From Smittium mucronatum (Eukaryota; Kickxellomycota; Harpellomycetes; Harpellales; Legeriomycetaceae), in contig LSSL01001893.1 of assembly GCA_001953115.1 (NCBI GenBank), positions 1 through 12,948 of the forward strand: a stretch of 12,948 nucleotides of DNA, given 5' to 3'. The translations under genes were made by a program, and so were the position numbers. Of the stretch, positions 1-8,980 are shown piece after piece. Within the stretch, counting starts at the first letter, position 1. Every line of letters begins with the position of its first letter. The notes under the pieces are model-generated. The model saw only the letters and a list, made by a program, of their open reading frames with translations, searched no databases and was not told where the DNA came from.

Positions 1-24
1 CAAAAACAAAAACAAAAACAAAAA
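1..24. repeat. (CAAAAA)4 microsatellite at window edge
   Basis: Four perfect copies of the hexamer CAAAAA open the window, followed by CC and unique sequence. The array may extend beyond the left edge. It is a simple repeat and I see no sign that it is telomeric. Confidence 0.9.
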
Positions 25-743
25 CCTTTATACTATCTCAGAAACACCATTTTTGTAAATGTGCAATTTGTCAGGCGCCTGATAATAATTCAGATAACCC
101 ATCCCACTTTATATGATTTTAGAGTATCGATATCTGGCCGTAAAAATGTTGAAGGCTCTATTAGATTTTTCGGACAACAGATAGCCTATATGAATTAGAA
201 GTTTATCGGATTTTAGAATATTAATTTCTTTTTTTGCTTCTATATCTCATAAATTATGGGTTTACGATTTTTAAATATGGTATCAACTGATTATATGCAA
301 TAATAAACCCCGTTTCTATTTGTAAAAGATATCAAGATGATTTTTATTTTCATAAAGAAACGACCTTATTTTTAAAAATTCCCGAGTAAAAATACATTTA
401 TTCTATTTATTAGACTTTTTTGATCTTTGGTAGTGGTATATCTAAGCATACTTTTATGATTTGTTTTAAATAACTATCTCTCCTTTCATAAACATCGTTC
501 TTTCAGAAAAAAAAGAAAAGTTTTAATGATTTCTGTTATTTTACCGGGTATTTTCTTGCTTAATTATGCTGATCATGCACAAAGATATAGTTGAATACAC
601 TGTTTAATCTCTATTTTATAAAACATTGCATCAAAAGAAATAGAGAAGAACTGTGCTCTATTTATAAATATTCTTCCGCTAGGCTTGAAATTAATCTAAA
701 TTTGAGATGACCATATTATAGAAATGAAAAACAGTTATTGTTC

Positions 744-770
744 AGACTGCTAAATTTCTTTTAGCAGTCT
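744..770. repeat. Perfect 11-bp hairpin
   Basis: AGACTGCTAAA (744-754) is followed by a 5-base TTTCT loop and then its exact reverse complement TTTAGCAGTCT (760-770). The stem includes four G-C pairs, which is notable in this AT-rich surrounding. No gene lies close enough on either side to call it a terminator, so its role is unknown. Confidence 0.75.
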
Positions 771-1291
771 AGATCTTTTACTTTCTTGCACCTTCATTTT
801 ATTTTTTTATTTTAAAAAAATAGCTTAAATAGAATCAATTTACTTTGCTCAACGGACTTTTATTTGAATATTTTTAATTAGCTATTTAAATAAAATATTG
901 ATAACGGGATTTAAAACCTTGTGATGCTAAAGAAATAATATAGATGTACTTTATCTTGAAATTTGGTTAGTCATGCTTTTGCTTTTGATTTTTTAGATAA
1001 AGACTGTAACAAATTTATTTAATGGGGCTATTTTCTCGACTGATTTACCTTTATAAAAAAAAGGAAATTTTCTATAACCGAACTTTATTTACATATTCCC
1101 AAATCATTCAACAATTTGGGGTTAATAAAACTAATTATTTCTTCCTATTTAATCTTTGGGCTCCAATTGTATATCAACTGAAATACTGATTATAAATTTT
1201 ATTCTCAACATTATATCTTTTTGCAAACCAAATAATTCGACATTTTAACATTAGTGAATATAAATTAAATCAATTATACCAAATATAAGAC

Positions 1292-1335
1292 TGCTATTTT
1301 TGTTTGGTTTTGGTTTAGGAAACTAAAAAATAGCA
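1292..1335. repeat. 10-bp inverted repeat, 24-base loop
   Basis: TGCTATTTTT (1292-1301) is mirrored exactly by AAAAATAGCA (1326-1335) around a G/T-rich loop containing GTTTGGTTTTGGTTTAGG. Role unknown; part of the match is simple A/T sequence. Confidence 0.55.
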
Positions 1336-1563
1336 CCTCTTTCTTCTATTTACAGCTAAAACTATTCGCTCAGAATTAAATTTATATCGTTAAAATAAAG
1401 AATGACTTGCAACAGCCATTTTTTTCACGCCAAGTCACATTAAATATTTCATAAACACTATTCATTGTTGGGACCACATCACGCTTATTAAAGCGAAATA
1501 TAGTCTTCTTAAAGATTATTTTTATTGGTAGAGAGAGAGTCTCGAACTATTTTATTTTTAATC

Positions 1564-1878
1564 ATGATCCATCTTAGATACTATTCATCCTGCGTTTCTT
1601 TTTTTAAATTATTATTATTATTATTTTATATAAATGTTTCGTCCATGGGTTCTATTTTTATGAAAAAAATTTATTCAATACTTGGCATGTCTTATTACAG
1701 CACTTTAATAATTTATGGGAATGCTAAACCTGTACACATTCCAGCATGGTTGAAATGTGGAATGAGAAGAATATTAATACCGATAAAAAAAAAACAATTG
1801 GGGTTGACTGCCTTGGCTAATAGTATTAGCTATTCAATTAGTGGAATAAAGTGGTTAATAGAAAATGTATTATTTTGA
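1564..1878 (+). CDS. Unidentified 104-codon ORF, possibly a small secreted or membrane protein
   Basis: This is the longest ATG-started frame in the left 4 kb. The frame is open from 1525, but the first ATG is at 1564 (A at -3) and the stop is TGA at 1876-1878. The predicted 104-residue protein has a hydrophobic stretch at residues 11-25, partly built from a run of TTA codons made by an ATT/TTA microsatellite near 1608-1626. A basic middle part follows (for example WLKCGMRRIL at 62-71 and IPIKKKQLG at 72-80), and then a moderately hydrophobic tail. I recognise no family. By a rough stop-codon estimate, an open frame this long is unusual but not impossible by chance in about 4 kb of this composition. 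It could be a small lineage-specific gene, a remnant or chance. Confidence 0.3.
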   Translation: MIHLRYYSSCVSFFKLLLLLFYINVSSMGSIFMKKIYSILGMSYYSTLIIYGNAKPVHIPAWLKCGMRRILIPIKKKQLGLTALANSISYSISGIKWLIENVLF

Positions 1879-4137
1879 CACTTTTAAAATATTGAAAATT
1901 CCATTATAACTATCTAAAAATATGCGACCCAACTTAATGCTTCATTTCATTATTAATGTAAATCTCATACCAAACATGTGGTGATTTTATCTGTCAGTTA
2001 GCAACAATCGGCATTTTAAGATTAGTTAGAAAATATAATATATCAAAAACCTGTAAAGATTGCAATGATGATCATATTTACTATTTTTTGCCTAAATAGT
2101 AAGCAATTTACTAAAAGAAAACTTGTGTAAATATATCGGATGATATAATTAATTCATCGATTATTTTTTGGGTATTGCCTAGTTAGGGAAATGCCGGATG
2201 AAAATATCCGAATATAAGATGAATTTACTTCTCTTCGGAAGAAATTTCAGTAGTTAAACTGGCTAACAAATTTGGTGACTTTTATAGCTCTGTTTTTCTT
2301 TCCATTCCAAACTCAATTTCCTACTTCCGTTTTATTAGGCATTTTGCAATGATGCTCCACCAATAAATTCTCGTGATACAAAATAAATAAATAATATTAG
2401 CCTCTTCCATTTACTGAATCCAATTGCATTATTCCATTTATTAGTTCTGCTTTTTTTATTTGAAAAAATTGAATGAATATCCAATTAAATGATTTTTATT
2501 CGCCCAAATTTCAATTTCTGGATAGTTATTGAATCTAAATTATTGTCCATTCTACACACTTGCCTTTCATGGCCCAAAAGGTGCAAAGTTTCCATTTGAG
2601 TAATTCCCTGTTTTTTATTAATTGACGATCAAAATTAGCCCAATTATTTTTAGAATTACAAATTGATATTCATATGGCTATTTATAGAAAATTGAGTGCA
2701 CTTGTTGTTTTGTTAGCTCAAAAGTAATCTGCCAATAAAATCGGTGATTTAAAAAACAAAAAACCTATATAGTTTTTTTTTGTATCGCGGAATTTTATTA
2801 TAAGGTAACTGGCTCAAAAGTATTAGGTCCTAAAATGGTATAATATTTCCAGTGACGGAGTCGCTATAATTTCCTATGGACGTTTACATTGAATATTGTT
2901 CTAATTTAATCAAACATTCTGCCATTTATTGGATGCCTGGTTACCTGCATAAATATAGACTTGGGATATTGCTACTAAATCGATACTTTTGGAATGTGAA
3001 TAGCTAATTAGCTTGGAAATAAGGATATGGCTTTGTGCTGAATCTTTGAGCATAAGAATTACTTGCAATACAATAAATTTAATACAATCGGATATTCAGA
3101 GAAAGATATGTTTGTTAAGACTATTTGTAGAATGGCTATTATTTAATTGGCAAAATCACATCCATTTCTCACAATAGTTAAATTATCCAATAGTACTTGA
3201 GTAACTATAAGCCCAAATTCAAAAACAGGTGTTCTGTTGATAGCAAAAATAAGTTGCCTCATGCCTTCGAATCCAGGAAAAGTCGATATGCCTCCGATAA
3301 TGAATAGAGAGTGTTAAATAAGCAACCTAGCTTATTAATAATCATGCCAAATAACTATCTGATCTATTAGAGGCGTTGGGATAATTTAGAGGCAGATGGT
3401 TTGGCATTAGCCTTGTAGTTTTGGGCGTGCTTTCGAACGAATAACTATACTTAAAAACTTATTACTCTATCTTGATACATTTAAAATTGCGAATAGAATC
3501 ATGTGGCATATCTGCCTCGGTGAACTTTGGGCGTTAGAAAAAAATAGCATTTTTATTTTCTTATTTTGGGACAATAAAAGAATCGTTTCTTTGGGATGGA
3601 GGGGGGGGAAGGGTAAAAAAACAGAATTTGATCATAATAGGCATGTGAATCATGTATTACTAACACTATCTACTTCAAGTTTGGTATATTGGCTATTAAT
3701 AACTTGGCTACAAACAGGAATTTGCTAGCTTTCATTGTTTAACTCTTAACGGTCAGTAGGCTTAATTGTGCCATCATTATTTTCCAATATTTATTCCGCT
3801 TTAATAATTCCACTCTTCACATATTTTCAATTCGCCCCTTGCTTTTATTTTCCAAATGGGATTCTTTAATTTTGCCAAATCAGAGTACACTGAGTACCTG
3901 GACATTATAGGGTTAATGTCACAAAAATTAAAAGTTGCTGGGTATAATGAAAAATGACAAAAGCCTGAACTTTTATTGGAGTCTCTTTTTTAAGCAAACT
4001 TTTATTAAAATTATTGGCGGCACTCGCTTTATGCAAATAAATAAATTGGTTGTCGAATCCACACACTATGGCAAATATAATACATTGAATAGCTACTTTT
4101 GGCAATTTGTCTAGATATTTATTAAGAGAGAAGAAGA
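1879..4137. other. Intergenic region upstream of the mannosyltransferase gene
   Basis: About 2.3 kb of higher-GC intergenic DNA (around 30-35% in counted lines), with no frame long enough to support a gene. Some minus-strand frames stay open for 40-95 codons with one or no stops (around 2337-2626, 2917-3090 and 3130-3310), but such runs are expected by chance at this composition and no family match holds up. The stretch holds a G-quadruplex-type run near 3600 and presumably the promoter of the gene starting at 4235. An AT-rich element at 4073-4086 (AAATATAATACATT) is a weak TATA-like candidate. Confidence 0.5.
3593..3613 (+). other. Putative G-quadruplex motif
   Basis: GGG at 3593-3595, a run of eight G at 3601-3608 and GGG at 3611-3613 give four G3 tracts separated by 5, 2 and 2 bases, which fits the usual G3+N1-7 pattern. 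It lies about 620 bases upstream of the mannosyltransferase start, on the coding strand. Whether it folds or acts in regulation is not shown by the sequence. Confidence 0.6.
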
Positions 4138-4265
4138 ATGTTCATAATTGCAATCATGTAACTGCTGGGCTAAAAGTTCGATCATTATTTCTTCTTTTCT
4201 ACTTTTACCTGGTACTTATGGCCCAATTTTCAAAATGGTCAGAGTATACAAGGTTTTTGCCATAA
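4138..4265 (+). promoter_or_regulatory. Upstream ATGs / uORFs in the leader of the mannosyltransferase gene
   Basis: Three ATGs precede the chosen start at 4235. ATG 4138 opens a seven-codon uORF ending with TAA at 4159-4161. ATG 4156 lies in the same frame and forms a start-stop (ATG TAA). ATG 4218 opens a 15-codon frame ending at 4265 that overlaps the main ATG out of frame. If the transcript starts upstream of 4138 these would tax translation of the main frame. If it starts after 4220, or an intron removes this part, they are irrelevant. A pyrimidine-rich tract lies at about 4183-4208. The transcription start cannot be read from the sequence. Confidence 0.4.
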
Positions 4266-5773
4266 CTTCATTTGTTGTATTCTTTATTTTATACTTTCTT
4301 CTTGTTCTAGTCCCTTTTCACTCCAAGCCTCGCTTGTCTCACACAGATCAAGTATGCTTAGACAAGGAAAATTGTGGGATCTCCCATACTGGTGATATAG
4401 TTCTTGAAGGTATTTTGAAAATTTCTTCTGATAAAAACTCCAACTCCCTGAATCCTGGGCGGGTCCCAAAACTAACATCCAAGGACTTTCAATTTTCTGT
4501 TAACACTCTTCGAGTAGATGGAATACCAGAAAACATCGAAGAAGTTGACTATTCAAACTTAACTTTGAATTTTACTCGCTTAAATGGATGGCCCTCTGCT
4601 TTCCCTCATGATCTAGAAAGCTACAGGCAAAATGTTTTAAAGACTACTTACTTTAACAAAAACACTCAATGGGTCCAGGAAATTGCTCCATACACATGGC
4701 ACCATCGAGGTAAAGCTGAAGACTATTATATTAATCACACTGACTCTCGTGAGAAGGCCGCTATACTGGTGTTGGTTAGAAATAAAGAATTGAATCAGAT
4801 ATTACATTCTATGAGACAACTTGAAGATCGATTCAATAGAAAGAATCGATATCCATATATATTTCTGAATGATAAGCCTTTTTCTAATAAATTTATGGAG
4901 TTTGTTGCTCGTGCTACTGATAGCAACACAACTTTCTCAATAATACCCAAGGAACATTGGTCAGTCCCAAGTGATATAAATATGAAAAAAGTCAAGTCTA
5001 ATTTTAAAGTCTTGGATAGGCTTGATATCCCCTACGCCAAATCAATGTCATATAGACACATGTGTCGTTTCAATTCAGGTTTTTTTTACAAACATCCCCT
5101 TCTTCATTCTTTAAAATACTACTGGAGACTAGAGCCTGATATTGATTTTTATTGTGACCTGAAATATGACCCCTTCACTTTTATGCGCAAAAACGGAAAA
5201 CTTTACTCGTTTGTAGTGTCGCTGCTTGAACTAGAGATGACCATTCCTACTCTATGGGAACATACTTTAAGCTTTGCCAACGCCACAAACTTGAGCTCTA
5301 CGCTTTTTTCCATGTTTGCTAAACAGACTAAACCTTATCCAGGAAAATTCAAAGGCATAGATTCGAGTCGTTATAATTTATGTCACTTTTGGTCGAATTT
5401 TGAGATTGCTAGTTTGGACTTTTATCGATCTCCTGAATATCAGCAATACTTTGATTATCTGGATTCTACTGGAAATTTCTTTTATGAAAGGTGGGGTGAT
5501 GCGCCTATTCATTCCCTGGCCGTTGGTTTGTTTCTCAACTACAACCAGTTGCATTTTTTTAACGATATAGGTTACCGTCACGATACTTTTGCTAGATGGC
5601 CCGAACCTAAAGTATCAATTCATAACAGTTGTGTTGTTCCCAAATCAATCAAAGAAAATTTCGACAAAGCCGATGGTTCGTGCTTGAAACATTACTTGAG
5701 CTACAGAGAGTACAATTGGGACAGGTCAGATTCTGTCAATGGTCTTTTGCGTTTACGGAGGGATAGGTGGTAG
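4235..5773 (+). CDS. Kre2/Mnt1 (KTR) family alpha-1,2-mannosyltransferase, GT15, Golgi type II membrane protein
   Basis: The predicted enzyme moves mannose from GDP-mannose in alpha-1,2 linkage onto O- and/or N-linked glycans in the Golgi lumen, as known for fungal Kre2/Mnt1 and Ktr proteins. It is 512 residues: a short basic cytosolic tail (MVRVYK), one membrane anchor at about 8-28, a variable stem to about 115, then the catalytic domain. GT15 blocks seen are RYPYIFLND (205-213), YRHMCRFNSGFF (273-284), YYWRLEPDIDFYCD (295-308), YNLCHFWSNFEIA (380-392), YERWGDAPIHSLA (417-429) and HFFNDIGYRHD (440-450). By family comparison Glu300 is the likely metal ligand and Glu390 the residue matching the proposed nucleophile of Kre2. 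Six N-glycosylation sequons are present (N108, N112, N167, N231, N349, N352). The frame is open from 4148 after a stop at 4145, but 4235 is its first ATG and has A at -3. The length is nearer to the longer Ktr5/Ktr7-type members than to Kre2 (about 440), but the subfamily cannot be settled by eye. Confidence 0.95.
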   Translation: MVRVYKVFAITSFVVFFILYFLLVLVPFHSKPRLSHTDQVCLDKENCGISHTGDIVLEGILKISSDKNSNSLNPGRVPKLTSKDFQFSVNTLRVDGIPENIEEVDYSNLTLNFTRLNGWPSAFPHDLESYRQNVLKTTYFNKNTQWVQEIAPYTWHHRGKAEDYYINHTDSREKAAILVLVRNKELNQILHSMRQLEDRFNRKNRYPYIFLNDKPFSNKFMEFVARATDSNTTFSIIPKEHWSVPSDINMKKVKSNFKVLDRLDIPYAKSMSYRHMCRFNSGFFYKHPLLHSLKYYWRLEPDIDFYCDLKYDPFTFMRKNGKLYSFVVSLLELEMTIPTLWEHTLSFANATNLSSTLFSMFAKQTKPYPGKFKGIDSSRYNLCHFWSNFEIASLDFYRSPEYQQYFDYLDSTGNFFYERWGDAPIHSLAVGLFLNYNQLHFFNDIGYRHDTFARWPEPKVSIHNSCVVPKSIKENFDKADGSCLKHYLSYREYNWDRSDSVNGLLRLRRDRW

Positions 5774-5905
5774 ATTTCATGTTTTCAAATTTCATTTAAA
5801 TATTCTTTAATTATTGTAAAGTTGATTGGGTTTTCTACAATTTCCAATCGAGTGTCTTTTCGCTTTGTTATTATAGATCCTTCATCGTTTATTTTTTTAA
5901 AAAAA

Positions 5906-5911
5906 AATAAA
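5906..5911 (+). terminator. Candidate poly(A) signal of the mannosyltransferase gene
   Basis: An AATAAA hexamer lies 133 bases after the stop codon, just after a T-then-A-rich run. This is a plausible 3' processing signal, but A/T hexamers are common here, so the call rests on position. Confidence 0.35.
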
Positions 5912-8289
5912 CCGTCGTATTATAATAATTTTTACCACAACCTTGGAATGTGTACATTATTTTCCTATCTTGAAATGGCTTCAAATGAATCATGTTCCTA
6001 GATTTTAACCTTTGCGCCTCTACTACTTAACTTCTTTAGTGCATTTTCAGATCTAGTGAAACCCCTGTCTAAATTTTTCGATTAACAATTCATTCTTAAA
6101 TTTAATGACTGATTGGTCCATTCATAGACATAAAAAGGTTAAGCAATAAAAATATTTTAAAATTTTCGGAAAGACTAAATATTAAAAAAATCGAGAAATT
6201 TTCTCAAAAATATATCAATTTTTCAAAATATACTCTTATACATGTTACGTGGGACTTGATTTTTCTAAAAGTAAACTAATACATTCTAACTATTTCTTGT
6301 TTTTATTTCCTAAAAATAATATTTAGATTCAAAAAAATAAAAGCAAAAAATATTAATCAAGGAAATTAAAATATTGAAGCAACCATATTATGTTTTCAAA
6401 AAGAAATCTGTAAATATTATGTTAAAAATTAAAGATTATATGAAAAACTTTTTATATAAAACTTTTTAAATAATAGCTCAATTACTCAAGATGCTAAATC
6501 GTTAATATTTTTTAAAAGAAACCCATTGTGAATCAAGGAATTTAATCTAATAAATCTAACTATACTTCAACATTTATGAGCAAAATATGAGAATATTTCT
6601 GAAAATAAATCTAAATTAACTAAAATTTTCATCAATTATTATGGTTTCTTTTAGAATTAAATGGGTGTCCTAGCTACAAGAAAATACATAAATGCTACAA
6701 TTGGAGAAGTGTCTATTGTTACTCCAAAAATCACAACGAACTTTAAATATTTTTAAAACAAAAACAACAATAATTCAAATAATAATAAATATCTTATCCT
6801 ATGGAATTTACAAAATTTTAATAACCTAAAAATTATCTTCGATATAAAAAATATTTATCCGGTTAGAGTTAACTGTCCTCAAAAAATCGTAGGTCAAATA
6901 AAAATATCAATGCAGTATTCAGAGAAGAAATATAAAATGAAATCCCTAGATTATGTAATACAAAAACAGGATTAAGTTACAGTAAATTCAAACGGTACAA
7001 GGTTTATACATCTCACAAAAAATTTGTATCATAATATATATGAACCCTAATTTGTACTTTTAAATGAATAAATCAATTTTTTGTAAATTTAAGATAATGT
7101 TTTCCAAGGCTTTAGGCGATAACTGATCATTCTTCCTTTAAGGAATAACCGAAAAAGCCCTTGGTGACGAAAACAACTACAAATGAGCTTTGGGAAATTT
7201 GAAATCTGACATAATTAAATCGGGCTTAATTACAAGTTAAAGAGTTTAATAATAGAATTTTGAAATACTATAAAGAGGAATAACCTCATTAAATAAATTA
7301 AATATTTTAAAATATGAAGGGTTTAATTATTAAAAATTCTACAAGTTTATTAATTGTTTTTTTAAAATTTTCAATAAAAAAAAAATAGCACATAAATATT
7401 TTTTTTAATCTTTAAACGAAGATTATTAAATAGAAAATGGAAATGGTTACATTAATTTTCCAAAAATTTTGATTGAAAAGAGAGATACTACACAAAGGCT
7501 ATTAATTATTTGATCTTTTAAAAATTACATATTTTTAGATTCTCAATAGTATAGTAAAAGAAATAATACTATGTAAACTTTATTAACCTTATACAATTTC
7601 ACGTTATATCAAAAAAAAAAATCTTCTATAAATTTTTGTTTTTATTTTTTGAAGAAACCTCCACTATTAAATTGGAATTCAGTGATAAACATGCATATAG
7701 GAAAATTGTCGATTTCGATTATGAAGTTCATATATATTTTTTTACATAAAGATCAAAAAGTATTTATTAATATCTTTGAATATATGAATCTAAAATTTGC
7801 ATAAAGTTTCAGTCTGTTAATATTTAATTTGTTTAAAATTTTAAATTTAAATCCATCATTTGCTTTTTGTTATTAAACATAATTTGATAAAAAATAAATA
7901 AATTAATTAATTATCATATAGCTTTATTATATCGAAACATAACACGATGACATAAATAGGGTCCCCCAAAAATTAATTTAGAAACATATCTAGTGTGACA
8001 GCTTAACTATTAATGATTTTATCTGGTTAGATTTTTTTATTTAAAACACTGGTAAAAAATAAATAAATTTTTTAAAAAAAGCTTATCAATAGCTTCATAA
8101 AAAAATCGTCTCAATCTTGGGGAGAATTGAGGGAAGATATATTTGAAAGATAATTTGAATAATTTTCTTAATTTTTGTTTTTTATTGATATGTTTTTAAG
8201 CAAATTCTTTTTTATTTAGAAAATAGATAAAAAGAAGAGTTTACACCAAATATTTTTTTTCTCCTTATTTCAAAATATTAATATACTTA
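5912..8289. other. Gene-free, very AT-rich tract left of the transposon
   Basis: GC falls from about 30-35% to about 15-20% near 6.1 kb and stays low. No intact gene is seen. One frame (+ strand, 6661-7041, starting at an ATG) runs 127 codons with only two internal stops (6754 and 6973). It contains stretches that look protein-like, such as FDIKNIYPVRVNCPQKIVGQ, but I recognise no family, and it may be a decayed coding remnant or chance. The rest is A/T homopolymer-rich sequence with no repeat I could define. Confidence 0.55.
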
Positions 8290-8588
8290 TTATAGTATTT
8301 AAAAGTAAAAATGAAACGTTTTCAAATGACTTTTATTTAATTTAATCCAAAAATTTTACAAATCAAATTTTGGCATATTATAAATACGATTTTGGCATGA
8401 TTCAAACCATTTTTTGGCGTTTTAAAAAATTAAATTTCGCCTTTTAAAAAATTCAAATATAGATTTTTGCAAATTAAAAGTTTTTTCTTTTTGTATATTG
8501 GATTTTTAGCCATTTTTAAATAAAAAATAAATCTTTTTGAAAAGCTCGTTGATTTATTTCGAAAATAATTGAGCCCGAAAATCAATCA
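8290..8588 (+). repeat. Left long terminal inverted repeat
   Basis: This arm pairs with 9936-10258 in reverse complement. Exact matching blocks include 8486-8516 (31 bases, matching 10008-10038), a 26-base block around 8389-8414 containing GGCATGATTCAAACC, a 24-base block ending in TTGAAAAGCT, and a 23-base block ending in GAGCCCGAAAATCA near the inner edge. Outside 8359 the match continues with gaps (AAAAGTAAAA at 8301-8310) and fades at about 8290. The outer half contains a degenerate tandem array with a period of about 22 bases (8368-8457). Confidence 0.85.
8368..8457 (+). repeat. Degenerate ~22-bp tandem repeat inside the left TIR
   Basis: TTTTGGCAT or TTTTGGCG cores start at 8368, 8390 and 8412, exactly 22 bases apart. 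A fourth, weaker unit with CGCC begins near 8435 and shares TTTTAAAAAATT with the third. The mirrored right arm keeps the second unit almost exactly and degraded versions of its neighbours. By analogy with Tc1-like elements that carry repeated transposase-binding sites in their TIRs, these may have been binding sites; that is inference. Confidence 0.6.
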
Positions 8589-8980
8589 TTGAAATATTAA
8601 AAAATAATTTAAATCTAAAACTATTTTGTATAATGAGTTCAGGTCAAAATTAAAATCTTCAAAAAATATATAATATTGAATACCCTCATAACTAAGATTT
8701 ATTTGAGACCAAAACCATTAGAAAATATTATAAAATAACTGAGGACTTAAAACAGAGATTATTTCCTTTTTTTTTGAAAATAGAATGTCAAAAAAATGCA
8801 TCGAAAAATTTGGGGATAAAATATGGATCTACTAGGAGCTTTTTCTGTAGCCAAAAATTCGTATTTTGGATTTTTTGATATATCAGCTTATCCATTAGTT
8901 TCAAAAAACGCTTTTGATGGAAGGGGTTTAAATTTATATTAAAATATGCTGTTTTATGTGAGATATAAAGAATAATTGAG

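Larger units (their letters stand above)
25..1563. other. Non-coding AT-rich stretch without recognisable gene
   Basis: No reading frame on either strand is long enough or familiar enough to call a gene. GC varies from about 18% to 37% in the 60-base lines I counted. The only structured elements seen are two perfect-stem hairpins (744-770 and 1292-1335, listed separately). I found no tRNA B-box with a pairing T-arm. Confidence 0.6.

Noticed and set aside
2337..2626. Minus-strand frame of about 96 codons with one stop
   Set aside because: No recognisable motif or start. Such a run is not exceptional in 4 kb read in six frames.
3255..3275. tRNA B-box-like sequence CCTTCGAATCC
   Set aside because: The flanking bases do not form a T-stem and there is no A-box or acceptor stem at the right distance.
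2917..3310. Minus-strand open stretches with a hydrophobic reading that faintly recalls translocon-type membrane proteins
   Set aside because: The frames change repeatedly, the similarity is a handful of residues judged by eye, and open runs of 40-55 codons are expected by chance at this GC.
3340..3351. Twelve-base match AATCATGCCAAA to the transposon TIR repeat, as a possible solo copy
   Set aside because: The match does not extend into the rest of the 22-bp unit or the arm, so a solo TIR is not supported.
3501..3728. 75-codon + strand ORF with the G-run inside it
   Set aside because: No family resemblance, composition like the surroundings, and the Gly/Arg-rich part is just the translated G-run.
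4148..4234. N-terminal extension of the mannosyltransferase frame before 4235
   Set aside because: The frame is open but starts with TTG and has no ATG. The ATG at 4235 gives a standard type II anchor directly after a short basic tail.
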